Source: an uncultured Clostridia bacterium (GTDB lineage Bacteria > Bacillota > Clostridia > Christensenellales > UBA1242). From it: a stretch of DNA of 64,000 bases. The notes beneath the pieces were generated by a model. It was not told where the DNA came from. It did not search any database and saw only the letters and a list, made by a program, of their open reading frames with translations. Positions 1 through 8,091 of this stretch are shown piece after piece (positions within the stretch are counted from its first letter, which is position 1; each line of letters begins with the position of its first letter). The stretch covers positions 65,796 to 129,795 of the forward strand of contig CAKVLG010000002.1 in NCBI GenBank assembly GCA_934756675.1, given 5' to 3'. The position numbers and the translations under genes were made by a program.

Positions 1-3000
1 GCAAGTGGGGCAGTGAAATAATACTTTCCGTCTGCAGCCTTTTTAACATCATAATAGAAGTAAACTGTGTGCCTTTTTGATGAATCAACAGATTTTTTTG
101 TAATTGTTGAATCACCTTCAACAGTGTATGTTACTTCATAATTTTCAAGGTTAGAACCATAAACGCGTGCAACTGTTGATGCTCTAGAAGACATAGAATC
201 TTCATTTTGAGAATATTTTACTTCGTTGTAGATAAAGTATTTACCCTTATCATTATCACCAGATTCAAGAGAGAACTCGCTTGTGAAGTTGTAGTATTGT
301 TCTACGCCAGTTTTTGCGAATTTATCTTTAACAACATATGTTGAACCAGAGTTTGATTTATAGTACTCGCGAGTAAATTCATTGTTTGCTTTTTTGTTAT
401 ATGTTTCGCTGAAAGCTAGGGTATATGTGTCTTCGAACCCTGTTGGTTTGCTAATTGAACTTAATTTAAAGAATAGTTCAGAATTATTGGTATTCTTCAT
501 TGGTTCGTAAGTGATTACTTGCCAAGTAAAGTTAGATGCACTAGACCCAGACCTTACAAGATATTTATCAAGTGTCGCTGTAACAACACCCGAATCAAGT
601 TTTACGCTTTCATCTTGAATTTTGTAATAAACATTGCCATTTTCAGTATAAGAAATGGTATAAGCATTACCGCCATATGTATATTTAGTACCTTTTACGG
701 CTTCTGTAACACTTGAGTTTGCAACGTTCTTTATTGTTGCAAAAGCCATATATGGTTTTTTGAAGTATTTAAGTTGAAGTTTATCATAATAGTACTCGTT
801 AGAAATAAATGTATTGCTGCTTGAATCTAGCGAAATATATCTAACTTCCGAAGAGTACGACACCGTTTCCATATTATAAGATATAAGGGAAGTTTGTTCG
901 TCTGTCGAAAGAGCAATGATAACACTTGTTGTCACATAGCCATATTCATCTACATATGATGTTGCAGTGCGGATAACTTCGTATCTAAGGTCTGTGGCGT
1001 CTGCCAAAACCAATTCGCCGCTGCTTGTTACATATTTAGCTGAAGCTGCTTTGTATTTATCTTGCAATTTACCTTCGCCACCAGTTACATAAATGTTTAC
1101 TGTAACGTTTGAATTTGCAATAAATTTCGTACCAATAAGGTTGACACCTGTGCGGTCGCTATAAAAGTTCTTGCCAGTAAGGTTATCGTCGTTTTGTTGA
1201 ACTTGAAGAACTTTTTGTGCAACGCTAGCAACAATTCTATCGTTCATTTTTATAGAATAGAAAGAATAGGCAAGTGACATATTGTCGTATTTTGAATATT
1301 TGTCACCTTCAATATCATCTGTTTGTTTCGAGAATGTTAGGAATTCACCATAGTTAAGACCTTTTACTTCATAGAGGTAACCATTAATTGTGATGGTGAT
1401 GTTCCTACCATCATTCATTGTAAATGTTCTTGAAGTTCCAGATCCGCCACCTTTTGTTTCGGTAAAAGTAACAATTGCACCGTTTTTATCAAGAACAGGT
1501 GAACTATCTGATGCGTTAGGGTCAGAAACATTGTCGAGTTTGTATACTTGAACAGTGACACCTTCTATATATTGATTCTTATCATCAAATAGATGGTCAC
1601 CATTTACAAATGAACCAGAAAGGGTATAGTTTGTAACTTTTTCGTAGTTTGCGTAGAAATGATAGTTATGGGTCGATGCGTGAGTAACAGAAGAAATAAT
1701 ACTAGAAATAACAAGTTCTGTTCCACGTTCGTTTGTTATGTCTGTATCGTCCCAAATTAGAGTGTTATGGATTTCGCCAATGTTTGCAGAACCATTAAAA
1801 TATTTTGCGGTAGAACGATACAATCCAGGGGTAACAGCATAGAAACCATTTTTCTCAAGAGATAGAGAATAGTCTAGGTCAAACTCTTTATTCTCTAAAT
1901 CTATATATAATTTGTTGTCATATTCAACGCCATTATAAATTGTATTTTTGTAGACGCGGCCATTTTCCGCCTTGCTGTTGACTGTCCATGATTGGAATGC
2001 ATAATCATGGTTTAATAAAACACGTTCAACTTTAACAATTCTGCCTTCTGGGAAGTAACCAGTTAAGTCTGTGCAGCGGTAAGTGGCAGTGCCGATTGAT
2101 TGGTCAAGTTTCTTTGTTACATTATAGAAATAGAAATCGTTTGTAACACTTAATATTTGACCTGCTGAAAGGTCGGCATATCTTTTTTCTTGGTAATAGT
2201 TTGAGCCAGTCATTTTTACTGGGTCGAGTTTATCACTATAGTTAAGTTCGCCATAGTTAATGTAGCTACTGTTGTTAGAGTAAGAAGAGAATGATTGTTC
2301 GTATGTATTAAATACAATTCCAGAAGAATAGTAAGAATCGCCACGAGTTTTATTGTCGCCAGATTCGGATACTAAAGCTTTAACTTTAAGTGTACGGCTT
2401 GTTGAACCCTTTTCGAGCCTTGGGTTAAAGCGAACGTACCAAACACCGGTAGTCATTTCTTGATAGATGCTGATGTATGAATCATCTGCAAGTACCCAAA
2501 CTTCAATTTTTTTGTTGTTTGCATCAAGTATATATGTTTTGTAATAAAACTTAACCTTAACATTGCTGAAAGGTGAAAGCGTGTGTTCACCACTAAATTG
2601 AAGTGAGCTATAGTCAACTTCTGTTTTAATTTCAACTTGTTTGCCATCAACCATGACTAAGTAGTTTGCAAACGAAATGTTTGAAGATGTAAGTTCTGTC
2701 CATCTTGTGCTAGAATTGCCTTCGCGTGACATGTAATAGCTAGCAGAGTCATATGCGTCGCTATTGATTTTTGAAATTGTGTTTCCTTCTTTATTGATAA
2801 ATCTACCATCGCCAACATTAGTCTTCCAATAGTATACAAGTTCAAAAGAGAAAGAACCTGTTGTGTCATCTGTAAATTCTTTTTTATCGTCAAGGGCAAT
2901 CGTCCTGTCACCATAATATAGTTCATATTTGCCAGCATCATTTTTGCGAATAGGAATATACATAGATTGTATTTTACCTTCACTTACAACATCGCTATCG

Positions 3001-3986
3001 CTAAGTGTTTTTTCTGTGAGCATTGTGAAAATGGCGCGTTGAGCTTCGTTAGCGGTTTTGTTGTCAAATTTATAACCGCTATACATTAACTCTTGATCAG
3101 AGCAGAGTTCTTTGTAACTAGAACCGTTGTAATAGTAATATTTTTCACCATTGCGACCAATTGTGATATATAAAGATGCCTGGCTACCTGAAAGTATTTG
3201 GTCATTGCCAGCAAAAAATCTAACGGCAGCTGAATATCTTGTGTATGTCGAGTCAGCACCAATATCTGTTCTAACAACATTTTTAAGTTCGTTTGTTAAA
3301 TCAATAGTAGTACTACTTGCACTTGTCATCAAATAAATTGGATAATTTACAGTGAGGGAATCAATAGAGCATATAGTGAAACCATTATATTTATAAGTTT
3401 TAGTTGCGTTATCTTTTGTAATTGTGATAGTTGCAACATCGCTAATAACAGAATTGTTTAAAGATGTGTCAACAAAACAAACATTGACACTTGCTGTGCC
3501 ATTTTTTACATCAATCGAAATAGGTGTGAATTTAATTGCTACATTGTTGCCAGGGATAGTAATAGCACTTGATCCAAGTTCGCCAAGCAATGAAACTTCC
3601 ACCTTATTTGCACTTACGCCAAACTTGCCAGTTACATAAGAAAGAAAGTCTGACTTGCTAGTAATTAAATCGACAGCCGTAACTTGGTCAACAGGAATAA
3701 TAGGGGCAGCATAATCATTATTCGAAGGAGTTGAATCAATTGAATAAGTGTTGCCGTCTACATGCATGTTGACAGTGTAGTATTCGCGTGATGGGTAGTA
3801 ACTAAGGTTTGGAGTTGACAAGCGGTAGTTACCATATTCATCAAACGATGAACTAGATACATCGGTGTCTCCAAAAAGTTTGCAGGCACCAAAAGTTAGA
3901 CTTGTAAAGATGATAGAGAGCACTAATACAAATGCTGAAATAGCCTTTTTTAAACCATTTTGTTTTTTGCTCTTTTGTAAGCTCAT
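1..3986 (-). CDS. giant secreted protein, N-terminal part (C-terminus beyond window)
   Basis: One open frame without a stop runs leftward from ATG at 3986 to the window edge, at least 1,328 codons. A GAGG ribosome site lies 6-7 bases upstream of the start. The N-terminus has Lys-rich residues, then a hydrophobic stretch (about residues 17-33) ending in FGAC, which suggests a signal peptide, possibly a lipoprotein with Cys at about 35 (the lipobox is imperfect because Phe sits at -3). The rest is rich in Ser, Thr, Tyr, Asn and Asp with alternating hydrophobic residues, as in large beta-rich surface proteins. I see no catalytic motif and no clear repeat family. It is transcribed divergently from the regulator at 4352. 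The product is extracellular by inference; the function is unknown. Confidence 0.85.
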   Translation of the reverse strand, partial: MSLQKSKKQNGLKKAISAFVLVLSIIFTSLTFGACKLFGDTDVSSSSFDEYGNYRLSTPNLSYYPSREYYTVNMHVDGNTYSIDSTPSNNDYAAPIIPVDQVTAVDLITSKSDFLSYVTGKFGVSANKVEVSLLGELGSSAITIPGNNVAIKFTPISIDVKNGTASVNVCFVDTSLNNSVISDVATITITKDNATKTYKYNGFTICSIDSLTVNYPIYLMTSASSTTIDLTNELKNVVRTDIGADSTYTRYSAAVRFFAGNDQILSGSQASLYITIGRNGEKYYYYNGSSYKELCSDQELMYSGYKFDNKTANEAQRAIFTMLTEKTLSDSDVVSEGKIQSMYIPIRKNDAGKYELYYGDRTIALDDKKEFTDDTTGSFSFELVYYWKTNVGDGRFINKEGNTISKINSDAYDSASYYMSREGNSSTRWTELTSSNISFANYLVMVDGKQVEIKTEVDYSSLQFSGEHTLSPFSNVKVKFYYKTYILDANNKKIEVWVLADDSYISIYQEMTTGVWYVRFNPRLEKGSTSRTLKVKALVSESGDNKTRGDSYYSSGIVFNTYEQSFSSYSNNSSYINYGELNYSDKLDPVKMTGSNYYQEKRYADLSAGQILSVTNDFYFYNVTKKLDQSIGTATYRCTDLTGYFPEGRIVKVERVLLNHDYAFQSWTVNSKAENGRVYKNTIYNGVEYDNKLYIDLENKEFDLDYSLSLEKNGFYAVTPGLYRSTAKYFNGSANIGEIHNTLIWDDTDITNERGTELVISSIISSVTHASTHNYHFYANYEKVTNYTLSGSFVNGDHLFDDKNQYIEGVTVQVYKLDNVSDPNASDSSPVLDKNGAIVTFTETKGGGSGTSRTFTMNDGRNITITINGYLYEVKGLNYGEFLTFSKQTDDIEGDKYSKYDNMSLAYSFYSIKMNDRIVASVAQKVLQVQQNDDNLTGKNFYSDRTGVNLIGTKFIANSNVTVNIYVTGGEGKLQDKYKAASAKYVTSSGELVLADATDLRYEVIRTATSYVDEYGYVTTSVIIALSTDEQTSLISYNMETVSYSSEVRYISLDSSSNTFISNEYYYDKLQLKYFKKPYMAFATIKNVANSSVTEAVKGTKYTYGGNAYTISYTENGNVYYKIQDESVKLDSGVVTATLDKYLVRSGSSASNFTWQVITYEPMKNTNNSELFFKLSSISKPTGFEDTYTLAFSETYNKKANNEFTREYYKSNSGSTYVVKDKFAKTGVEQYYNFTSEFSLESGDNDKGKYFIYNEVKYSQNEDSMSSRASTVARVYGSNLENYEVTYTVEGDSTITKKSVDSSKRHTVYFYYDVKKAADGKYYFTAPL

Positions 3987-4015
3987 AAATACCTCACAAT
4001 TAGTTTGTTTTTTGC

Positions 4016-4034
4016 ATAAGTATATAATACTTAT
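4016..4034. promoter_or_regulatory. operator-like inverted repeat upstream of the giant secreted protein
   Basis: ATAAGTAT and ATACTTAT form perfect 8-base arms around a 3-base spacer, 30 bases upstream of the ATG at 3986. A possible minus-strand promoter lies further up (TTGATA at 4069-4074 and TAAAAT at 4047-4052, 16-base spacer). The repeat would fall in the 5' leader or near the start of transcription. A protein-binding role is inference only. Confidence 0.35.
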
Positions 4035-4129
4035 AATATAAGACTTATTTTATCATATCTTGTAGAATTATCAAAATAAAAAAGACATAAATACGAAAAA
4101 ATAGAAATTTATTTTTTATAAAAATTTTT

Positions 4130-4159
4130 AAAACTAGACAAATGGGTGTCTAGTTTTTT
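4130..4159. terminator. bidirectional terminator-like hairpin in the divergent intergenic region
   Basis: An 11-base stem (arms AAAACTAGACA and TGTCTAGTTTT) encloses the loop AATGGG and is followed by a T-run on both strands. It lies in the 365-base gap (3987-4351) between two divergent genes, where no protein gene needs a terminator. I see no coding sequence in the gap, so a small transcript or a leader attenuator is possible. Confidence 0.55.
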
Positions 4160-4351
4160 GTTTATACTTTTGTTTAATTTGTCGAACATATGTTTGAAAA
4201 ACTAAAAAAATAAAAAAATGCTTAAAATGTGGCACATAAGAAAAACAAAACAAAAAACTTGTTATAAAATTTAGGTATAGGAACGCAAACATAACAATTT
4301 ACTTGACATAAATCGACAAAATATGACAAAACCATAGGAGTATACAAAAAG

Positions 4352-4939
4352 ATGAAAAACAACGAAATTTTGGAAGATATGGAAAGGGAAACGCTGAGCA
4401 CTTGGGTAAAAACAATGCTTACCATTTATCCAACATTGCCAAACATAATTAAAGTTATCGATAGCATAGTAGAACTAAGAGCAACAAATTTAACTTCAGC
4501 ATACACTTCAAGTGGTCAGCTTAAATATTCAAGTTATGACCAAGTCGATCGTGTTATAAAAATGATGGAAAGAAAGAGTAAAATGCTTCGTATCCATGAT
4601 TTTGTTTGCGACCTAATTAAGCCACTAACAAAGGAGGAATTAAGGTTTTTAAAGTTGCGATTTTTTACTAGAATGAGAATTGAAAAACTTGTTGAAGTAA
4701 CTGGAATTAGCACAAGAAGCGTTTATAGAAAAGCTCACCATATTATTAGCAAATTAACTAATGCTTTATCTGTACGCGGTATTACATCGTATGATATTGA
4801 AGACATGGTAAAAGGTGAACATTGGATATATGCTCAGTACGATAAACATGCTAGTGAAAAGAAGACAAACTTTTTAAAAGGACGAAATTTTACTGATCAT
4901 ATGGTAGAAGATAAGAGCATGAAAGAGCAAGTTTGTTAA
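4352..4939 (+). CDS. helix-turn-helix regulator, sigma-70 region 4 / ArpU-like
   Basis: A 195-residue protein. Residues about 88-145 look like a sigma-70 region 4 type DNA-binding domain: a helix of the LTKEEL type, then a turn and a recognition helix around TGISTRSVYRKAHHII. This arrangement is seen in ArpU/RinA-type phage late-gene activators, which usually sit just before the terminase genes, and a terminase gene does begin 1.1 kb downstream here. AGGAG lies 11 bases before the ATG. The stop codon abuts the stop of the convergent gene with no gap. Control of the virion cassette or of the divergent giant gene is inference; a host regulator is an alternative. Confidence 0.6.
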   Translation: MKNNEILEDMERETLSTWVKTMLTIYPTLPNIIKVIDSIVELRATNLTSAYTSSGQLKYSSYDQVDRVIKMMERKSKMLRIHDFVCDLIKPLTKEELRFLKLRFFTRMRIEKLVEVTGISTRSVYRKAHHIISKLTNALSVRGITSYDIEDMVKGEHWIYAQYDKHASEKKTNFLKGRNFTDHMVEDKSMKEQVC

Positions 4940-5830
4940 TTATAATAAATCGTCATCATCAAAGTCATACGTGGGAAATTTTGGTTGTTTTTCACAATTT
5001 TCTTGCAAAATTTGCGGTTTTTTGCGAACAAAATGATTATTTGCATAGCTTTCCGCAGTAGCTAAACCATGTTTCTTTTTTCTGCCAGAAAATACGAGTA
5101 ACAAAAATATTACAAGCATAGGTAAAGATATAATTATAATCATAACAGCACGTAATCCACCAGAAAGGTAGATATAATTTTCTTGCGTAGTAAGTCCGGT
5201 TTGTTCGGCTGGTAGTAATTCTTGTTCAAACTCGTTATTTTCTGGTATCGAAGAAAGGTTTTCGGTTTTCTCGCTATAAACATATCCAAAGTAAACACTG
5301 ACAGGGTCGCTGCTAGGGGAATACTCAGCAAAGTACCAAACATTGCTTTTTCCAGATGGTGGAACTTCGCCATAGGTTTTTGCGATGTATGAAATATTGC
5401 TTGTGCCACTTTGGATAACGTTTTTGATGTTTGATGAAATTTCGGTAGTTGGTGTTTCGCGTATTTGCGTTCCTGAACTTTGATTGATTGAAAAGGTTAT
5501 ACCAGTCAAAGTCTTTACATGCGGCTCACCACTTACTTTAAAGATTTTTTCTGTTTTTACAAAACCAATAAAACCAGCATAATTTACTTTTGAAATGGTC
5601 TGAGTTATTTCACCAATAACTGTTACAAAATATCCACAAGGCACTTCAAAATATATGTTTTCAAAAGTGTCAAGCGAGGTATCACTGGTTTTGTATAAAA
5701 TACATTCATTTTTCACTTTTGCATAAACTGTGTCGTCTGTTGCTTGAGCAAAACTAGAGATGTTAAATAAACAAAAATTATTGCTAGTTATGCTAAACAA
5801 AACGAACAACAAAATCGATAATTTTTTCAT
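4940..5830 (-). CDS. membrane-anchored extracellular protein with two SH3-like regions
   Basis: A 296-residue protein. The N-terminus has a signal peptide (about residues 1-30). Two extracellular regions, about 34-100 and 120-195, resemble bacterial SH3-type folds: the first starts VYAKVKNECILYKT, and the second contains GTQIRETPTTEIS followed by WYFAEY and FGYVYSE. A transmembrane helix (about 228-246) is followed by the stop-transfer basic run GRKKKHG and a short cytoplasmic tail ending in Asp-Asp-Asp-Asp-Leu-Leu. This predicts a type I topology with the SH3-like part facing the cell wall. It lies on the opposite strand between the regulator and the terminase gene, so it may be a passenger or a host gene. 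The specific function is unknown. Confidence 0.6.
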   Translation of the reverse strand: MKKLSILLFVLFSITSNNFCLFNISSFAQATDDTVYAKVKNECILYKTSDTSLDTFENIYFEVPCGYFVTVIGEITQTISKVNYAGFIGFVKTEKIFKVSGEPHVKTLTGITFSINQSSGTQIRETPTTEISSNIKNVIQSGTSNISYIAKTYGEVPPSGKSNVWYFAEYSPSSDPVSVYFGYVYSEKTENLSSIPENNEFEQELLPAEQTGLTTQENYIYLSGGLRAVMIIIISLPMLVIFLLLVFSGRKKKHGLATAESYANNHFVRKKPQILQENCEKQPKFPTYDFDDDDLL

Positions 5831-6019
5831 GCTATTATTTTAAAACAAATGCGTTATTTTTGCTCTATAATTTTTAGTCGAAAATAGTAAAATAATAGAC
5901 AATTTTAAAGTTTAATAAATTAATAAAAAACGCAAAATTATAAAAATAAAAGTGAAAATCAATTATAAAAATGTAAAAAATAACAAAAAATTGCAATTTT
6001 ATACAATTTTTAACACATT

Positions 6020-7471
6020 ATGAATAATATAAAGATTTTGCAAAAATTAGCCGCTTTAAAAGCAGAACTTATCAGACGAAATCACTTTACACTTGCACGC
6101 TATAATACGGGTAAAATTGTTCATAAAAAACAACTACAATTTCACAAATGTGACAAGCGAAATAGGTGGGTTTTTGGTGGCAATAGAACTGGTAAAACAG
6201 AATGTGGTGCGGTGGAAAGTATTTGGCTTGCACGTGGCAATCATCCATATAGAAAGAATAAAAAAGATGTAACAGGTTGGGTGGTAAGTTTATCTACAAA
6301 GGTTCAAAAAGAAGTAAGCCAAGAAAAAATTTTGAAGTACTTAAACAAGTCTTGGATATATGATATTGTAATGAAAAGTGGTAGCAAGGGTAGTGCTGGT
6401 TATGGCATTATTGATACTATTATTCTTAAAAATGTTTTTGGTGGGTTATCTAGAATTAGTTTTAAATCGTGCGAAGAAGGTCGTGAAAAATTTCAAGGTA
6501 CTTCGCTTGATTTTGTTTGGTTTGATGAAGAACCGCCAAAGGATATTTATGAAGAATGTGTTATGCGTGTTATTGATAAAAGGGGTGATGTTTTTGGAAC
6601 AATGACTCCGCTTAAGGGTATGACTTTTGTATATGACCAAATTTATCTTAACCCGACAAATGATCCGGAAATTTTTTGCATGTTCATGGAATGGCAAGAT
6701 AATCCTTTTTTACCAAAAGAAGAGATAGATAGGTTAACAGCTTCGCTTTCGCCAGAAGAGTTAGAGAATCGCAGATATGGTAGGTTTGTTAATCTTTCCA
6801 ATTCGCTTGTATATAAAGAGTTTGATGAACAAGAAAATGTTATTGAACCTTTTCCCGTTCCACCAGAATGGCAATGTAATATTTCGATTGACCCTGGCTT
6901 ATCGAACCCGCTTTCTGCACATTGGTATGCAGTTGATTTTGATGATAATGTTTATGTGATAGCAGAGCATTTTGAGAGTAACAGAACTATAGAATATCAT
7001 TCTACAAAAATAAAAGAAATAAGTGACAGCTTAAACTGGCGGCGTGGAAGAAATGGCATGATAGAAGCACTAATCGATTCGGCAGCTAACCAAAAGACAC
7101 TTGCTAGCACAAAAAGTGTAACCGAGCTTTTTTATGATAATGGAATACTTGCAAACCCAAATGTAAATAAGGACCTATTTTCTGGAATTAGTAGAGTTAA
7201 AAGTTACCTTAAAAATGAACAAGGAAAAAGTAAACTTTTTATTTTTTCTTGCTGCACAAACTTAATCCGTGAACTTAAAAGTTATTATTGGAGTGAAGGT
7301 GATAGGCCTCGTAAATTTGACGACCACGCACTTGATGAGTTGCGTTATTTTATTATGTCGCGTCCAGAGAATAAACCGCCACTTCCAGTTAAGTCAGAAA
7401 TAACAAAAGACAAAGAGCGACTTTATAAAAAACTGCAAAATGCAAGGAAAAACTATGGAAAATACTATTGA
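6020..7471 (+). CDS. terL: phage terminase large subunit
   Basis: A 483-residue DNA-packaging motor. The N-terminal ATPase has a Walker A motif GGNRTGKT at residues 53-60 and a Walker B motif VWFDEE at 166-171. The C-terminal RNase H-like nuclease has candidate acidic residues D291 (in SIDPGLS), D353 (in IDSAANQ) and D434/D435 (in DDHALDELRY). Both activities therefore look intact, and the length is normal for the family. It powers DNA entry into the prohead through the portal and cuts the concatemer. No clear ribosome site precedes the ATG; the preceding 189 bases are extremely A+T-rich without a convincing promoter. It is the first gene of the cassette. Confidence 0.92.
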   Translation: MNNIKILQKLAALKAELIRRNHFTLARYNTGKIVHKKQLQFHKCDKRNRWVFGGNRTGKTECGAVESIWLARGNHPYRKNKKDVTGWVVSLSTKVQKEVSQEKILKYLNKSWIYDIVMKSGSKGSAGYGIIDTIILKNVFGGLSRISFKSCEEGREKFQGTSLDFVWFDEEPPKDIYEECVMRVIDKRGDVFGTMTPLKGMTFVYDQIYLNPTNDPEIFCMFMEWQDNPFLPKEEIDRLTASLSPEELENRRYGRFVNLSNSLVYKEFDEQENVIEPFPVPPEWQCNISIDPGLSNPLSAHWYAVDFDDNVYVIAEHFESNRTIEYHSTKIKEISDSLNWRRGRNGMIEALIDSAANQKTLASTKSVTELFYDNGILANPNVNKDLFSGISRVKSYLKNEQGKSKLFIFSCCTNLIRELKSYYWSEGDRPRKFDDHALDELRYFIMSRPENKPPLPVKSEITKDKERLYKKLQNARKNYGKYY

Positions 7472-7922
7472 TTTTGAACAAATCAAGCAAATTTTAATAA
7501 AAAAGGCGAAGGGCTTTTATTATACCGAAGAGGCTGTAGAGTTTGCTTGCGATGCCGAAGATAAGCTTGTTATTGATGCTAAAACAATGGATGAAAACAC
7601 AGAATATAAGGTTTCTCTGTCGCAAAAAAATTCTAAAAAAAACACTCCAAAAAGTGGCACATCACAGCTACAGTTTGATTTTTCTGATTTAGAATGTAAA
7701 GTGAAAAAGGAAAGCAAAACCGATGCAAAAACTAAAGAAACTTCTGTGGTTAAAAGGAAAATTACCACGCACTACGTTCCGCCTGATATGCTTGCTATTA
7801 AAATGTTGTTTGAAAATTTTGGGGAAAAGGTAGGTGGACTCGAACAGTTGTCAGATGAAGAAATATTAAAAATGAAACGTGATTTGCTATCCGAATTGGA
7901 GGAAAATGATGAAGATAAATAA
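7455..7922 (+). CDS. putative terminase small subunit-like protein
   Basis: A 155-residue protein starting inside the end of terL. I chose ATG 7455 over the in-frame ATG 7440 because AAGGAA lies just upstream. The N-terminus (KKAKGFYYTEEAVEF), a charged linker, and a C-terminal KRKITTHYVPPDMLAIKMLFE pattern resemble small packaging proteins in which a PPD...A motif closes the chain. The last 25 residues are a charged helix. Its place beside terL supports a DNA-recognition role in packaging. The assignment is by pattern and context only; another small virion protein is possible. Confidence 0.45.
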   Translation: MENTIDFEQIKQILIKKAKGFYYTEEAVEFACDAEDKLVIDAKTMDENTEYKVSLSQKNSKKNTPKSGTSQLQFDFSDLECKVKKESKTDAKTKETSVVKRKITTHYVPPDMLAIKMLFENFGEKVGGLEQLSDEEILKMKRDLLSELEENDEDK

Positions 7923-8091
7923 AGTTGATGTAAACAGACGTTGTGACCATGGCATTTGCCAAGAAAAGGCGGCAATTGAAATTGTCCTTGGCGGATATAA
8001 AAACCGAATATTGCTTTGCGCTAAATGCTATGAAGAACTAAAAAATCAAATGAAAACATTAGGGAGAACACCACGTGAAAAACAAGGATAA
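7909..8091 (+). CDS. small zinc-ribbon-like protein
   Basis: A 60-residue protein starting at ATG 7909, six bases after GGAGG (7898-7902); ATG 7906 in the same frame is the alternative. It contains two cysteine pairs, CDHGIC and CAKC, about 27 residues apart, which suggests a single zinc-binding knuckle pair. It overlaps the end of the preceding gene by a few bases and the portal gene start by 17 bases, so translation is probably coupled. The function is unknown; small zinc proteins are common next to packaging genes. Confidence 0.65.
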   Translation: MKINKVDVNRRCDHGICQEKAAIEIVLGGYKNRILLCAKCYEELKNQMKTLGRTPREKQG

